NCBI GenBank assembly: GCA_030431515.1
Contig: JAUIIX010000015.1
Span: 1 to 50,107, forward strand
DNA from: a bacterium
GTDB lineage: Bacteria; Bacteroidota; Ignavibacteria; Kapaibacteriales; UBA2268
DNA length: 50,107 nt
Reading direction: 5' to 3'
Shown here piece by piece: positions 34,439-43,900 of this stretch. Under the pieces are notes generated by a model. It worked only from the letters and a program-made list of their open reading frames with translations, ran no database searches and was not told the DNA's origin. The position numbers and the translations under genes were made by a program. How positions within the stretch are numbered: the first letter of the stretch is position 1; every line of letters starts with the position of its first letter.

Positions 34439-35020
34439 TTATAAATTAGTAAACTCAATTCGCAAATCATTAAAACTTACTAATAATTCAGGTAAAGTCA
34501 TTGTTTTAATGTTTAACTCTTTACACATAGAAGGAATTTTTTTAAATAATTTATTATCATTACTAATTTCTGATTCTTCAGTTACAATAATAACATCAAT
34601 ATTATCTCTTTTGTAATTAAGAGCTAAAATAATTTGCTTAATATCAGCTCCATTCATAAATATATTTTTTTGTATTTCATACTCGATTTCTGAAATTTTC
34701 TTTTGCTTCAGTACTACTGAATTTACAAATTGATTATCAATTTGTCTTAATAATTTATTAGGAGCTGGAGCTAATAAATTATCAGTTTTTATAGGAAAAT
34801 TTATAGACTTTAGAAAATAATTATCGTTTAAGTAATTTAGAGTTGATAAAATATCACCTTTTGAAACATATTTACATTCATCATATACTTTATCAATGAT
34901 TAATAATTCTCCAGATTCTAATTTTGATTTTATATATTTAGAAAGAATATTTTTAGAATCTATTTTGATATAATATCTAACTAATGAAAGTAGTGAATTT
35001 GTATCAATAATTACTTTCAT
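34439..35020 (-). CDS. PIN-domain protein (DUF4411-like), probable toxin-type nuclease
   Basis: 193 residues with the layout of a PIN-domain RNase: MKVIIDTNSLLSLVR (first acidic residue Asp6), a second acidic site in LLIIDKVYDECKY, a later GADIKQIILAL and IIVTEESEIS near the end. This resembles the DUF4411 branch of PIN proteins. Its start overlaps the stop of the ImmA/IrrE-like peptidase gene by four bases (ATGA), so the two are translationally coupled. DUF4411 and ImmA/IrrE (COG2856) genes are often paired in predicted toxin-antitoxin or defence modules. RNA cleavage is inferred from the fold, not shown. Confidence 0.7.
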   Translation of the reverse strand: MKVIIDTNSLLSLVRYYIKIDSKNILSKYIKSKLESGELLIIDKVYDECKYVSKGDILSTLNYLNDNYFLKSINFPIKTDNLLAPAPNKLLRQIDNQFVNSVVLKQKKISEIEYEIQKNIFMNGADIKQIILALNYKRDNIDVIIVTEESEISNDNKLFKKIPSMCKELNIKTMTLPELLVSFNDLRIEFTNL

Positions 35021-36174
35021 ATTAAATACCCACTTAATTTATCTGATTGGATGTTTAGTGATTTACAAAATTCAAATTCGCTTAAAACTCCTTCATAGTA
35101 GGCTGTTTGTAAAGTTGAAATAAGTAAAGGTGAGTTGATAGGTTTTGGGACTGAACCTCCTCGTTTAATACCCATTAATTTATCTGATTCTTTTTGCTTT
35201 AGTTTATTTTCTTGCATTTTTTGAAATTTTTCTTCAAAATCAGCTTTAATTAAATTATAATCTTTTTGTGAAATTTTATTTAAATAAAGCAATCGTGTAT
35301 ATAATGCTATTTTACTAATATGAGTTTGGTTTGAAATAAAATTAATTTTTTCATAATAATAATCATTTATTGAATTAGCTGAATTAATTTTTTCAATTTC
35401 AACATCTAATTCACCTACAAGAAAATGGTAAGCAAAATCATTGCACCACCTTTCAACTGAAGTTAAATTATTATTAGAAAAATTACTTAATTCTAATTGT
35501 TCAATCTCTTCTTCATTTAAAAGATAATGTCCTAATTCGTGAGCAAGTGTAAATATCTCTCTTCTAAATGAATTTTGATGTCGTTTTAATACAATAACAT
35601 TTGGGTTTAGATAAAATCCATCAATATTTGCTCTTTCTTTTTTATTCCATGTTTCTACAAATTCAAAAACTAAAATATTAAAAGCTGCTAATTTAGAAAT
35701 AGAATTTTTCAAAAACTCTCTTAAATCATTATCAAAAACTGGATAAAGTTTTTCTCTTAATTCTAATGCTACAACTTTAGGATTTTGATTTATTGAATAA
35801 ATAGGTAATTCTCTTTCAATTTTAATATCTGATAATTTTGAAATAGCAGATAAAGATATTTTTAACTCTTCAAATTGGTTTACAATTTTCTTTGCACCTA
35901 TATTAAGATCAGCATTAAATTTATTCTTTCTAAAAAAAATACTTGATTCATTAGTTTCAATTGGAGCTTTGGGATCTAAGTAGTAATTTAAACCTTTTTT
36001 AAAAAATTTATCTATCCTTTTTAAAGTATTTACTTTTATTTCAGAGGACAATATATCTCTATTAGTTAAAGGTGTTTTAAGTCCTTCACTAATATATAAA
36101 ACAAGTTCATCTGCTGAAATATTGTATAATTTCAATAAATGATTTAAACGCGATATGTTTTGTTCTACTAACAA
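35017..36174 (-). CDS. ImmA/IrrE-family metallopeptidase
   Basis: 385 residues. A zinc-protease signature HELGH sits at 212-216 with a following acidic LLNEEEIEQ that can supply the third ligand: the ImmA/IrrE (COG2856) type. The N-terminal 75 residues (LNHLLKLYNISADELVLYIS) look helical and may be a degenerate Xre-like helix-turn-helix, as is common in this family. Its C-terminal 60 residues (about 325-385) are a small helical domain. The start is a TTG at 36174 with a weak AGGTAT upstream. Such peptidases cleave regulators, for example repressors or antitoxins. It lies upstream of and overlaps the PIN gene; the -7 element at 36224-36231 probably drives both. Confidence 0.8.
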   Translation of the reverse strand: MLVEQNISRLNHLLKLYNISADELVLYISEGLKTPLTNRDILSSEIKVNTLKRIDKFFKKGLNYYLDPKAPIETNESSIFFRKNKFNADLNIGAKKIVNQFEELKISLSAISKLSDIKIERELPIYSINQNPKVVALELREKLYPVFDNDLREFLKNSISKLAAFNILVFEFVETWNKKERANIDGFYLNPNVIVLKRHQNSFRREIFTLAHELGHYLLNEEEIEQLELSNFSNNNLTSVERWCNDFAYHFLVGELDVEIEKINSANSINDYYYEKINFISNQTHISKIALYTRLLYLNKISQKDYNLIKADFEEKFQKMQENKLKQKESDKLMGIKRGGSVPKPINSPLLISTLQTAYYEGVLSEFEFCKSLNIQSDKLSGYLI

Positions 36175-36223
36175 GATATAGAAATACCTATATAATAATT
36201 ATAAAATATCTAACTATAAACTA

Positions 36224-36317
36224 CAAAAATACAAATAAAAATTTTATTATTTAAAAAACTACTTTTCATACTCAGTTTTCAGAGCTTCGTTCATTTGAGT
36301 GAATCCTAATTCTGAAT
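36224..36317. repeat. Direct repeat copy A: promoter plus SRPBCC gene end
   Basis: About 95 bases that recur at 37178-37271 with few differences. On the minus strand the block contains the last codons of an SRPBCC-type gene followed by TTTTTATTTGTATTTTTGTA, which includes a TATTTTTG -7 element (36231-36224). Here it lies in front of the ImmA/IrrE-like gene. Confidence 0.8.
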
Positions 36318-36325
36318 AGTAATTA
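36259..36325 (-). pseudogene. Remnant of an SRPBCC gene 3' end
   Basis: Minus-strand reading gives YYSELGFTQMNEALKTEYEK and a TAG stop, matching the last residues (KSELGFALMNEALKVECER) of the intact SRPBCC gene at 36718. No more of the gene can be read upstream. It is one of two such orphan ends in the islet. Confidence 0.75.
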
Positions 36326-36361
36326 TTTATTTTAATGATTGATAGGTTAAAATACTTTAAA

Positions 36362-36607
36362 TTAATAAACATTATCGTGGTTGTGAATATCAATTAATAA
36401 ATCTGTAATATTCCCTTTTTTTACATCACCATTTGCTAAATTCATTTCAGCTTCTTCAGCCCTATAAATTAATGATTCTTCTTTTAGAGAAAAATTTTCA
36501 AAGTATTCATTATCTATAAATTTAACTTTAATATTATTCTTTTTAGCAAATTCTGACAACATATCAATGTCTCTTTGCTTTTTTGAATCTAAAATTGCTA
36601 CAGTCAT
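36362..36607 (-). CDS. Small acidic protein, unknown (antitoxin-like size)
   Basis: 81 residues, no signal peptide or membrane helix: MTVAILDSKKQRDIDMLSEF, then KKNNIKVKFIDNEYFENF and an acidic tail with EEAEMNLANGD and IDIHNHDNVY. I do not recognise the family. GGTAAG precedes the ATG at 36607. Its size, charge and place just upstream of the ImmA/IrrE-PIN pair would fit an antitoxin or accessory protein, but that is a guess from context. A remnant of an SRPBCC gene separates it from the ImmA/IrrE-like gene. Confidence 0.5.
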   Translation of the reverse strand: MTVAILDSKKQRDIDMLSEFAKKNNIKVKFIDNEYFENFSLKEESLIYRAEEAEMNLANGDVKKGNITDLLIDIHNHDNVY

Positions 36608-36717
36608 ATTATCTTACCAAAATATTTAATCTTAATTTTATCGACGAATATAAAATATTTTTATTTGTTAGTTTTAAGATTTACTAATTGAATTAAATTT
36701 CACTAAATTAATAAAAA

Positions 36718-37146
36718 CTACCTCTCACATTCAACTTTAAGAGCTTCGTTCATTAGGGCAAATCCTAATTCAGATTTATCGAGAATACCTTTCATAAATC
36801 CAACTAAGATTCCACTAAATATTTCACCATGAATAAATTTAGTTTGAGAGTCGCTTATTTTTTCAATAATAAAATAATGTTCACCATCAAAAATTCCTTT
36901 GATCCCGACTTTCCCTTTCCATCTCAATTCTTTATTTTCATCAAATTTAAGTAGTGTAGGTTTAAAAGTCATAGCATTTCCACCAGGAGGACACAGGGTA
37001 ACTGTTAAACTATCTCCAACATTGCCATTACATTTTATAGATTTAATAAAAGGATTCCAATTTTGATGTTCTTCAAAGTTAGATAGTACTTGCCAAACTT
37101 TTTCTGCACTTGCATTTATTATTATTTCAGTATCTATTTTTCTCAT
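36718..37146 (-). CDS. SRPBCC-domain protein
   Basis: 142 residues of the SRPBCC (START/Bet v1-like) fold, which binds hydrophobic ligands in a deep cavity. Typical opening: TEIIINASAEKVWQVLSNFE, then HQNWNPFIKSI, the central strand KELRWKGKVGIKGIFDGEHY and the closing long helix KSELGFALMNEALKVE. The ATG at 37146 has AGGAT 6 bases upstream and is preferred over the GTG at 37149. No defined substrate. Its promoter region is repeated before the ImmA/IrrE-like gene, and two truncated copies of its 3' end flank it. Confidence 0.85.
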   Translation of the reverse strand: MRKIDTEIIINASAEKVWQVLSNFEEHQNWNPFIKSIKCNGNVGDSLTVTLCPPGGNAMTFKPTLLKFDENKELRWKGKVGIKGIFDGEHYFIIEKISDSQTKFIHGEIFSGILVGFMKGILDKSELGFALMNEALKVECER

Positions 37147-37177
37147 CACTTATCCTATTATTAATTCTTCATTATTA

Positions 37178-37271
37178 CAAAAATACAAATAAAAATTTTA
37201 TTAGTTAAAAACTACTTCTCACATTCAATTTTAAGAGCTTCGTTCATTTGGACAAATCCTAATTCTGATTT
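37178..37271. repeat. Direct repeat copy B: promoter plus SRPBCC gene end
   Basis: Second copy of the 95-base block described at 36224-36317, including the TATTTTTG -7 element (minus strand, 37185-37178), which here lies in front of the intact SRPBCC gene. Confidence 0.8.
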
Positions 37272-37283
37272 ATTAATATGAAA
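37212..37283 (-). pseudogene. Remnant of an SRPBCC gene 3' end
   Basis: Minus-strand reading gives INKSELGFVQMNEALKIECE then K and a TAG stop, nearly identical to the end of the intact gene at 36718. Upstream sequence runs into the ccoP terminator, so the 5' part is gone. Confidence 0.8.
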
Positions 37284-37303
37284 GAGTTTAAAGGAGTATA
37301 TGT

Positions 37304-37334
37304 ATAAAAAAAGCCCAAACTATTGTTCGGGCTT
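37304..37334 (-). terminator. Terminator of the cbb3 oxidase operon
   Basis: AAGCCCAAAC-TATT-GTTCGGGCTT (37311-37334) with an A-run on the left that is the T-run for minus-strand transcripts. The same arms as the terminator at 561-584. Confidence 0.85.
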
Positions 37335-37358
37335 AGTATTAAATTGAGATAAGAAAAA

Positions 37359-37952
37359 TTAGTTAGCATCTGTAGGGAGTTTTTCTGTTCCATCCCAAAG
37401 ATCTCCTTGCGGGTCTTTTGGTGCAGCTGGACTTGTCCCTTTTAAACTTCTAATGTAATTTGATACTGCTATTACATCTTGTTTTGATAGGATAGATCTC
37501 CATGCAATCATCCCTTTTTCTGGAACTCCATCTACTATTGTCCAAACTATGTCTGTCATACTTCCTCCGTGCATCCAATTGTCATCAGTAAGATTAGGTC
37601 CAATTCCTCCACCACCATCTTTTGCGTGACAAGAAGCACAGTTAACTTGATAGACTTTTTCACCTTTTTCTAACATAGCTTTATCATCACTCATAGGTGC
37701 AAACATCTCACCTTTAGTAAATTCTTCTTTTGGCGTTTCTGATTTAGGTGCGTTTTCATCTTGAATAAATTCATTAGCATATTCTTGAAGCTGTAAATCT
37801 CCAATTTCAGCTACATGGTAGTAAAACATATATACTACCCCAAATAAAGTACATAATATAAATAGCATTACCCACCATTGAGGAAGAGGATTGTCAAATT
37901 CCTCAATACCATCATAATTATGATCTAACAGTTTATCTTCTACTCCAGCCAT
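37359..37952 (-). CDS. ccoP: cbb3 oxidase subunit III (CcoP), single haem
   Basis: 197 residues. The N-terminal domain is typical of CcoP: DHNYDGIEEFDNPLPQWWVM and one membrane helix (about 27-46). A single cytochrome c domain follows with CASCH (Cys105, Cys108, His109) and a likely axial Met148 in EKGMIAW. Classical CcoP has about 300 residues and two haem domains, so this one lacks the second. It transfers electrons from soluble donors into the oxidase. GGGGAGG lies about 8 bases before the ATG, inside the end of ccoQ. It is the last gene of the cco operon, with a terminator behind it. Confidence 0.9.
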   Translation of the reverse strand: MAGVEDKLLDHNYDGIEEFDNPLPQWWVMLFILCTLFGVVYMFYYHVAEIGDLQLQEYANEFIQDENAPKSETPKEEFTKGEMFAPMSDDKAMLEKGEKVYQVNCASCHAKDGGGGIGPNLTDDNWMHGGSMTDIVWTIVDGVPEKGMIAWRSILSKQDVIAVSNYIRSLKGTSPAAPKDPQGDLWDGTEKLPTDAN

Positions 37953-37954
37953 TT

Positions 37955-38134
37955 TTAGACCTCCCCTAAATTATTATTTTCTTCTAAAGGTATATTACTC
38001 ATAGAGTCAGCAACTTCTTTTTTCATCTTGTAAGTATTCCAAATAATAAATGAAAAGAATAAAAAGAATACTACTAATGCTATTAAAGGTAATAAATTAC
38101 TTTCGTTAGCTGAGTTTAATATATTTTTAAACAT
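37955..38134 (-). CDS. ccoQ: CcoQ-like small membrane subunit
   Basis: A 59-codon gene. It reads MFKNILNSANESNLLPLIAL, then a membrane helix (about 14-33) ending IIWNTYKMKKEV and an acidic tail ending in LEENNNLGEV. It sits between ccoNO and ccoP, the normal place for CcoQ, with AAGGAGAAAAATA directly before the ATG at 38134. It ends 2 bases before the ccoP start, so translation is probably coupled. CcoQ stabilises the complex. The identification rests on position, size and topology. Confidence 0.8.
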   Translation of the reverse strand: MFKNILNSANESNLLPLIALVVFFLFFSFIIWNTYKMKKEVADSMSNIPLEENNNLGEV

Positions 38135-38145
38135 TATTTTTCTCC

Positions 38146-40320
38146 TTATTCAAATTGATTAGCAGTTGATTTAGGATCACCTTTGATATCTGTACCCATT
38201 CTTTGTAGGTAAGCTATCATCGCAATGATTTCTTTTTTCTTGTCAACATCAATTCCAGCTGATTTTAGATTAGCAGCAATTTGTTCTGCTTGTTTCATTA
38301 AATCATTAAGAGCATGTTTTTCGTATCCCTCTGGATATGGTACTCCAAGCGATGTCATTACTTCGATTTTTCTTTCTAATGAACTAACATCTAAGTCATC
38401 TTCTATCATCCAACCATAACGAGGCATAATAGATCCTGGTGACATTGAAGTTGGGTCTTTCATGTGTTCATAGTGCCAAGCATCTGGATATTTACCACCA
38501 ATTCTATGTAAATCTGGTCCAAGTCTTTTTGAACCCCATTGAAATGGTCTATCATAAACAAATTCACCTGATTTAGAATACTCTCCATATCTTTCTGTTT
38601 CTGCTCTAAATGGTCTAATCATTTGAGAGTGACATACATAGCAACCTTCTCGAACATAAATATCTCTACCTTCTAATTCAAGTGGTGTATATGGTTTTAC
38701 AGAAGATATTGTAGGAACATTTGAGTTGATTGTGTAAAGTGGAATTACTTCAACTAATCCACCAATCATAATCAATACTAATACTCCAATATGCATTGTT
38801 ATTGGTTGTCTTTCTAAAAATCTTAGTTTACCTTCACCTTTTTCAGGTACAAACTTTTTAGGTAATGGTGGTGCTTGATGTTCTTCATCTTTATCAAATT
38901 TACCTTGCTTTGCAGTTTTAATTAAATTATAAACCATTATTAAAGCACCAGTTAAAAATAGAGTTCCACCAATAGCACGTAATGCATATAAAGGTACAAT
39001 TTGAGTTACAGTTTCTAAAAAGTTAGGGTATAATAATTGCCCATCAGCTGTGAACTGCTTCCACATCAAACTTTGTGTAATACCAGCCCAGTACATTGGA
39101 ATTGCATATAATATAATCCCTATCATACCAATCCAAAAGTGAGTTGTAGCAAGCTTTTTTGAATAAAGAGTAGTTCGCCACATTTTAGGTACTAAATAAT
39201 ATAAAATACCAAAAGTTAAAAATCCATTCCATCCTAAAGCACCAACGTGTACGTGGGCTATTGTCCAATCAGTATAGTGAGTAATTGCGTTTAATGATTT
39301 GATAGAAAGCATCGGTCCTTCGAATGTTGCCATACCATAAGCCGTTACTGCTACTACCATAAATTTTAAAATAGGATCCTCACGAACTCTATCGAATGCA
39401 CCTCTAAGTGTAAGTAATCCATTTAACATACCACCCCAAGATGGAGCAATTAACATTAATGAGAATACCATCCCAATCGATTGTGCCCAATCTGGTAATG
39501 ATGTATAAAGTAAATGGTGAGGTCCAGCCCAAATATAAATAAATATCAATGACCAAAAGTGAATAATTGATAACTTATATGAGTAAACTGGTCTATTTGC
39601 TGCTTTAGGCATAAAATAATACATTAACCCAAGATATGGAGTAGTTAGGAAAAATGCTACTGCATTATGTCCATACCACCATTGGATAAGTGCATCTTGT
39701 ACCCCAGCATAAACAGGGTATGATTGAAGAAAGCTTACTGGTACTTCAATTGAATTAAAAATATGAAGCACTGCAACTGTAATCCAAGAAGCAATATAGA
39801 ACCAAATAGCAACATACATGTGTCTTTCACGACGAGCCATTATAGTACGGAACATATTTATTCCAAAAATAACCCATACAACTGCAATTGCAATATCTAT
39901 TGGCCATTCTAATTCTGCATATTCCTTACTTTGAGTATATCCCAAAGGTAAAGTAATGGCAGCACTTACGATAATACTTTGCCAACCCCAAAAATGGAGT
40001 TTGCTAAACATATCAGACCACATTCTTGTTTTTAGTAGTCTTTGCAAGGAGTAATATACACCCATAAATATACCATTCCCTACAAATGCAAAAATAACTG
40101 CATTAGTGTGTAATGGACGTAATCTGGAAAATGTTAACCAGGGTATATCAAAATTTAAGTCAGGTAAATATATTTGAAATGCTATAATTACCCCGACTAA
40201 CATCCCAACTGCACCCCAGGTTACTGTAGCAATTGTGAATAGTTTTACAATTTGGTTATCATACGAGAATGTATCTAAACCAACGGGCTTTGCTTGAACG
40301 TTATCATTCGTTTCGCTCAT
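38146..40320 (-). CDS. ccoNO: cbb3 oxidase fused subunits I and II (CcoNO)
   Basis: 724 residues: a CcoN part (to about 480) fused to a CcoO part. CcoN supplies the haem-copper core: histidines in RLRPLHTNAVIFAF, WYGHNAVAFF, WAGPHHLLYTSLPDWAQ and DWTIAHVHVGALGWNG. The CcoO part has one haem c site CYVCHSQMIRPF and a likely axial Met in GSIMPRYGWM. This fusion is usual in Bacteroidota. It reduces oxygen to water at the membrane, typically with high oxygen affinity. AAAGGAG lies upstream of the ATG at 40320, inside ccoS (17-base overlap). It needs the haem c apparatus at 26-31 kb. Confidence 0.95.
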   Translation of the reverse strand: MSETNDNVQAKPVGLDTFSYDNQIVKLFTIATVTWGAVGMLVGVIIAFQIYLPDLNFDIPWLTFSRLRPLHTNAVIFAFVGNGIFMGVYYSLQRLLKTRMWSDMFSKLHFWGWQSIIVSAAITLPLGYTQSKEYAELEWPIDIAIAVVWVIFGINMFRTIMARRERHMYVAIWFYIASWITVAVLHIFNSIEVPVSFLQSYPVYAGVQDALIQWWYGHNAVAFFLTTPYLGLMYYFMPKAANRPVYSYKLSIIHFWSLIFIYIWAGPHHLLYTSLPDWAQSIGMVFSLMLIAPSWGGMLNGLLTLRGAFDRVREDPILKFMVVAVTAYGMATFEGPMLSIKSLNAITHYTDWTIAHVHVGALGWNGFLTFGILYYLVPKMWRTTLYSKKLATTHFWIGMIGIILYAIPMYWAGITQSLMWKQFTADGQLLYPNFLETVTQIVPLYALRAIGGTLFLTGALIMVYNLIKTAKQGKFDKDEEHQAPPLPKKFVPEKGEGKLRFLERQPITMHIGVLVLIMIGGLVEVIPLYTINSNVPTISSVKPYTPLELEGRDIYVREGCYVCHSQMIRPFRAETERYGEYSKSGEFVYDRPFQWGSKRLGPDLHRIGGKYPDAWHYEHMKDPTSMSPGSIMPRYGWMIEDDLDVSSLERKIEVMTSLGVPYPEGYEKHALNDLMKQAEQIAANLKSAGIDVDKKKEIIAMIAYLQRMGTDIKGDPKSTANQFE

Positions 40321-40495
40321 AAGCAGTCTCCTTTAAATTATTTTTATTAGTTTTTTCATCATCATCTAAAAGTATTCTCATTGCAGGTGTAGTCATATCG
40401 TCAAACTGGTCTTTCTTTAGGGCAAACCAGAAAACAACAAGGAAAGACCCTGCTAATAGAACACTTACAATTATTAGTAAAAAGATTACAGACAA
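40304..40495 (-). CDS. ccoS: cbb3 oxidase maturation protein CcoS
   Basis: 63-residue protein with one N-terminal membrane helix (MSVIFLLIIVSVLLAGSFLV) and the typical CcoS continuation WFALKKDQFDDMTTPAMRIL followed by acidic residues. CcoS is needed for cofactor insertion into the oxidase. It is first in the operon and overlaps ccoNO. The start is a TTG at 40495. A TTTG-N19-TAAATTTTG pattern (40556-40525, minus) could be its promoter, with one extra T in the -7 element. The other maturation genes ccoG, ccoH and ccoI are not in the window. Confidence 0.88.
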   Translation of the reverse strand: MSVIFLLIIVSVLLAGSFLVVFWFALKKDQFDDMTTPAMRILLDDDEKTNKNNLKETAYERNE

Positions 40496-40524
40496 TTTTA
40501 TCTTAAATATTAATTTTTAATAAG

Positions 40525-40556
40525 CAAAATTTATAAATTTTTATGAAAATTCCAAA
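40525..40556 (-). promoter_or_regulatory. Possible promoter of the cco operon
   Basis: Minus strand: TTTG (40556-40553), 19 bases, TAAATTTTG (40533-40525). The -7 element has one T more than TAnnTTTG. It lies 30 bases before the ccoS start. Confidence 0.4.
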
Positions 40557-40944
40557 TTTATTTAATAATAAATAAGAATATTTTTCTTAAATAACAGAAA
40601 TAAACAGATATTTATACAATTTGCAAGTAATAAAAGGTAAATTTATGGAAAATATTATTTTAATACTAATAGTATTTTTTAGATTTTGCAAATAGTATAT
40701 ATATATACACATAGACACAATTTTTAGGAAAACATCACGGAAAAGGGTGAATTATTTTAGAAGCCTTAACCTTCCGAAGGTTTGTTATACTATATAGTTA
40801 TTTTATTGTTTATCAGAAATAAAATCAGAATTAAAGATTTTGCCTGGTTAAAGAAGATGAATGTTATCATTTAGAGCTATGCAAAATATTAATCTGAAAT
40901 AAAATAGTGAACGCAAATTTGCGTTCACTACGATTTAATTATTT
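40557..40944. other. Gap with single palindromic repeats
   Basis: No gene is visible. An AACCTTCCGAAGGTT copy of the 153-185 repeat lies at 40768-40782, TATATATATACACAT occurs near 40697, and a perfect 26-bp palindrome at 40905-40930 (arms TAGTGAACGCAAA) lies next to the end of the following gene. The palindrome has only four Ts behind it on the minus strand, so it is a weak terminator candidate for the gene ending at 40945. Confidence 0.6.
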
Positions 40945-43900
40945 TTACTTAATAATAGCAAATTTATAAGAAATAACTTTATGATTTACAATTACAGAAA
41001 ATAAATAAGTTCCATTTTCAAAATCTGCTGGAATCTCTAATTTATTAGTTCCTTGTGATAAGTAAATATTATCAGAATATACTTCTTTACCACTTAAATC
41101 AATAATTTGAGTAATAGCCAAACCACTATAATTAACTTTTAATTCAGTATTTATGTTATTACCATCATAATAAAAAGTATCAAGTAATTGAGAATTAGAA
41201 ACGGATTTAGTTGAAGTAATTGTTACATTAATTGGGTCAGAAGTAACACTTTCACCACAACGTCCATTTACTTCACAAGTGTAGTTACCTTCATCTGCAA
41301 AATCAGCAACAGCAATAGTTAAAGTTGATTTAGTTTGACCAGAAAGATTATTATTATTTAACTTCCATTGATAAGTTAAATCTCCACCTATAGCATTTAA
41401 TATTAATTCTAATTTCTCCCCTTTAAGTAATTCAAGATCATCTGTTTTGCTATCAATAGAAGTAAGTGGAGCAACATCTATATTAATATCTTCGCTAATT
41501 GCATTAGGATCACATTCTCCCTTTAAAGACAAAGAATATTTTCCTGAATTATTGGGTTGTAAGTTTTTAATTATAATATTATTAGTATCAGTAGTATACA
41601 AATCTTTATTGTTAAATTTCCAATTATATTTTGCATTGTAAACATCTTTAACTTTTGCAGTCAACCTAACAGAATCCCCAACACAATATTTACTTTTATC
41701 CAATTTAAACTCTTCAATTTTTGGAGTTTGATTAATAATAAAATTATTTTGAGAAGTAGCATAAAAGCCATTAGGATGTTCTATTAATATTTTATAGGAA
41801 GAATCAGGAATTACCGAGTTAGGAACAATCCAACTATAAACTTTATTCTTTATTTTTTCACCAATCAATTCTTTAGTATTTAATTTATTATTGATTAAAT
41901 AGATATTAAACCCATCTCCTTCTGGGAAATCAGTATATGACCATACCGCTGTAATTGGAATAGATGGACAATAACTATTCCCTCCATTAGGTGAATTCAT
42001 GTTGAACTGACCATTATTTGACATCCCAATAAAAGCATCTAAATTATTTCTTTCTATATTAGAATTCAATCCTTTACTATAAAAATCATCAGAAGTAGTT
42101 TCACCACCATAAATAAAATTACCATTAGGGAAATATGCAGCGGCATTTACTTTATCATCTTCAGATCCACCAATAAATGAAGAATAAGAAATCTTTGAAC
42201 CAAAGATATTTACTTCACACAACAGTCCGTCATATTTGCCTTCAAGTCTCGGTGTCTTTACTTCATTATTTATTTGCGGAAAATTAGTAGAATTTGTAGT
42301 TCCTGTAATAAAGAATGATTGTCCATTAGGACTTTTAGCTAAACTTAGTGGTATATCATTGTTTTTTCCACCTATAAAAGTTGATATTTCAACATCTTGA
42401 GTTTCAAAGAAGTTTGAAAGTCCGAATTTTACTGCTATTACGTCTGACATCCTACCAAAAAGTATATCAATTTCACCTGCATTTTGTTTTTGTATAAGCC
42501 CTTCTTTTGTTTCTATTGTCTGAGTTTCTTCTTTTTCACTATATCCTAAAAAATAATAATTCTTACCTGAATTTGCTACAACATCTACACCATAGTCATT
42601 ATTAAAACCGCCAAAATAAGTACAAAGTTGAAGAAGTCCAGCACCTTCAGAAAATCTACCTATCATCATATCTGTTCCACCATTAAAATCAGTATCATAA
42701 GCTTTATTTCTATCTCCCCAGCCACCTCTTGGGTAAGTTATAAAATCTCCTGACTCTGTAGTTGCTATCCAATAAATGTATTCTAAGTCGTCAACATCTA
42801 TTCCATTTACTTTGTCGTCCATAGAACCACCTAAATAAGTTAGAAACTCAAAAGATGAACCATTTGGTCTTGATGCACCAAACATACAGTCATATCTACC
42901 CTTTAGTACATTTTGAAAGGCACTTACTGTATTCAAATCTAGGGAATTAGTATATCCTCCAAAGAAAACTTTTCCATTACTTATTGCAATATCATTTATT
43001 CCATCAACTTCACTTCCACCTACGAAGTATGCATAATCTAATTTATTTAAACTGTCATTTAAAACCGCAACAAAACCATCTTGATTTCCTTTGTAAGTAT
43101 TATTAGCAAAATTTTTATTAGGAAAATCGCTTGACAATGTACTACCACCAAAATATAATTTATTATTTTTGTAGATTATATTTGATAAAATGTCTTTATC
43201 TGATCCACCAAAAAATGTAGCTGTTTTTAATATATTTTCAGTTCCTTTCTTATAAAATTTAGCAATAAAAATATCTTCTTCCAATCCAAATTCTTTCTGA
43301 TAAACACCTGTAGTTGTTGGAAAATCTGGTGACGTAGTAACTCCTGCAACATAGTAATTGTAATCATCAATAGTTGCTATTGATTTAATATAATCATCAC
43401 CAAACCAGTTTAGTAATGAAGAGTAAACAATTGGGTCAATTACTAATTTTTTAGATTTATCATATTCACCTATTTTAAATTCTATCATACCATCATTTGA
43501 TTCTTGAAAAGAACATTCTATTTTTTGCTTCTCATTATTAACTATTTGATAAGCAAATAAATCTGAACTTTCAAATTCACCAATATTGATAAATGTTTTA
43601 ATTTTATTATCTTCGACTATTGAATTAAAAGCAGAATTAAAATTAAATTTAATTTGTGACGGATCTGCATTCGGATTCAGAATTATATCATATCGTGGCA
43701 TATTTTTATCAAAATATACCCTTAAATCAATATTGTCATAAATATTATTTAAAACTATTTCTTTAGTAGTTTCGACATTTTTAAACCATTTAGTTTTATC
43801 ATTACCTTTTATATAATTATACTTTGTAGAATTATCTTTACTTTTTAAAGTTGTAAATTTTGATTTCTCAAAATCTAATTTAACCACATGACCTTTTTTT

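Noticed and set aside
40690-40710. TATATATATACACATA stretch as a replication or attachment signal
   Set aside because: It is a simple AT dinucleotide run; no DnaA boxes, integrase or paired att sequence were found.
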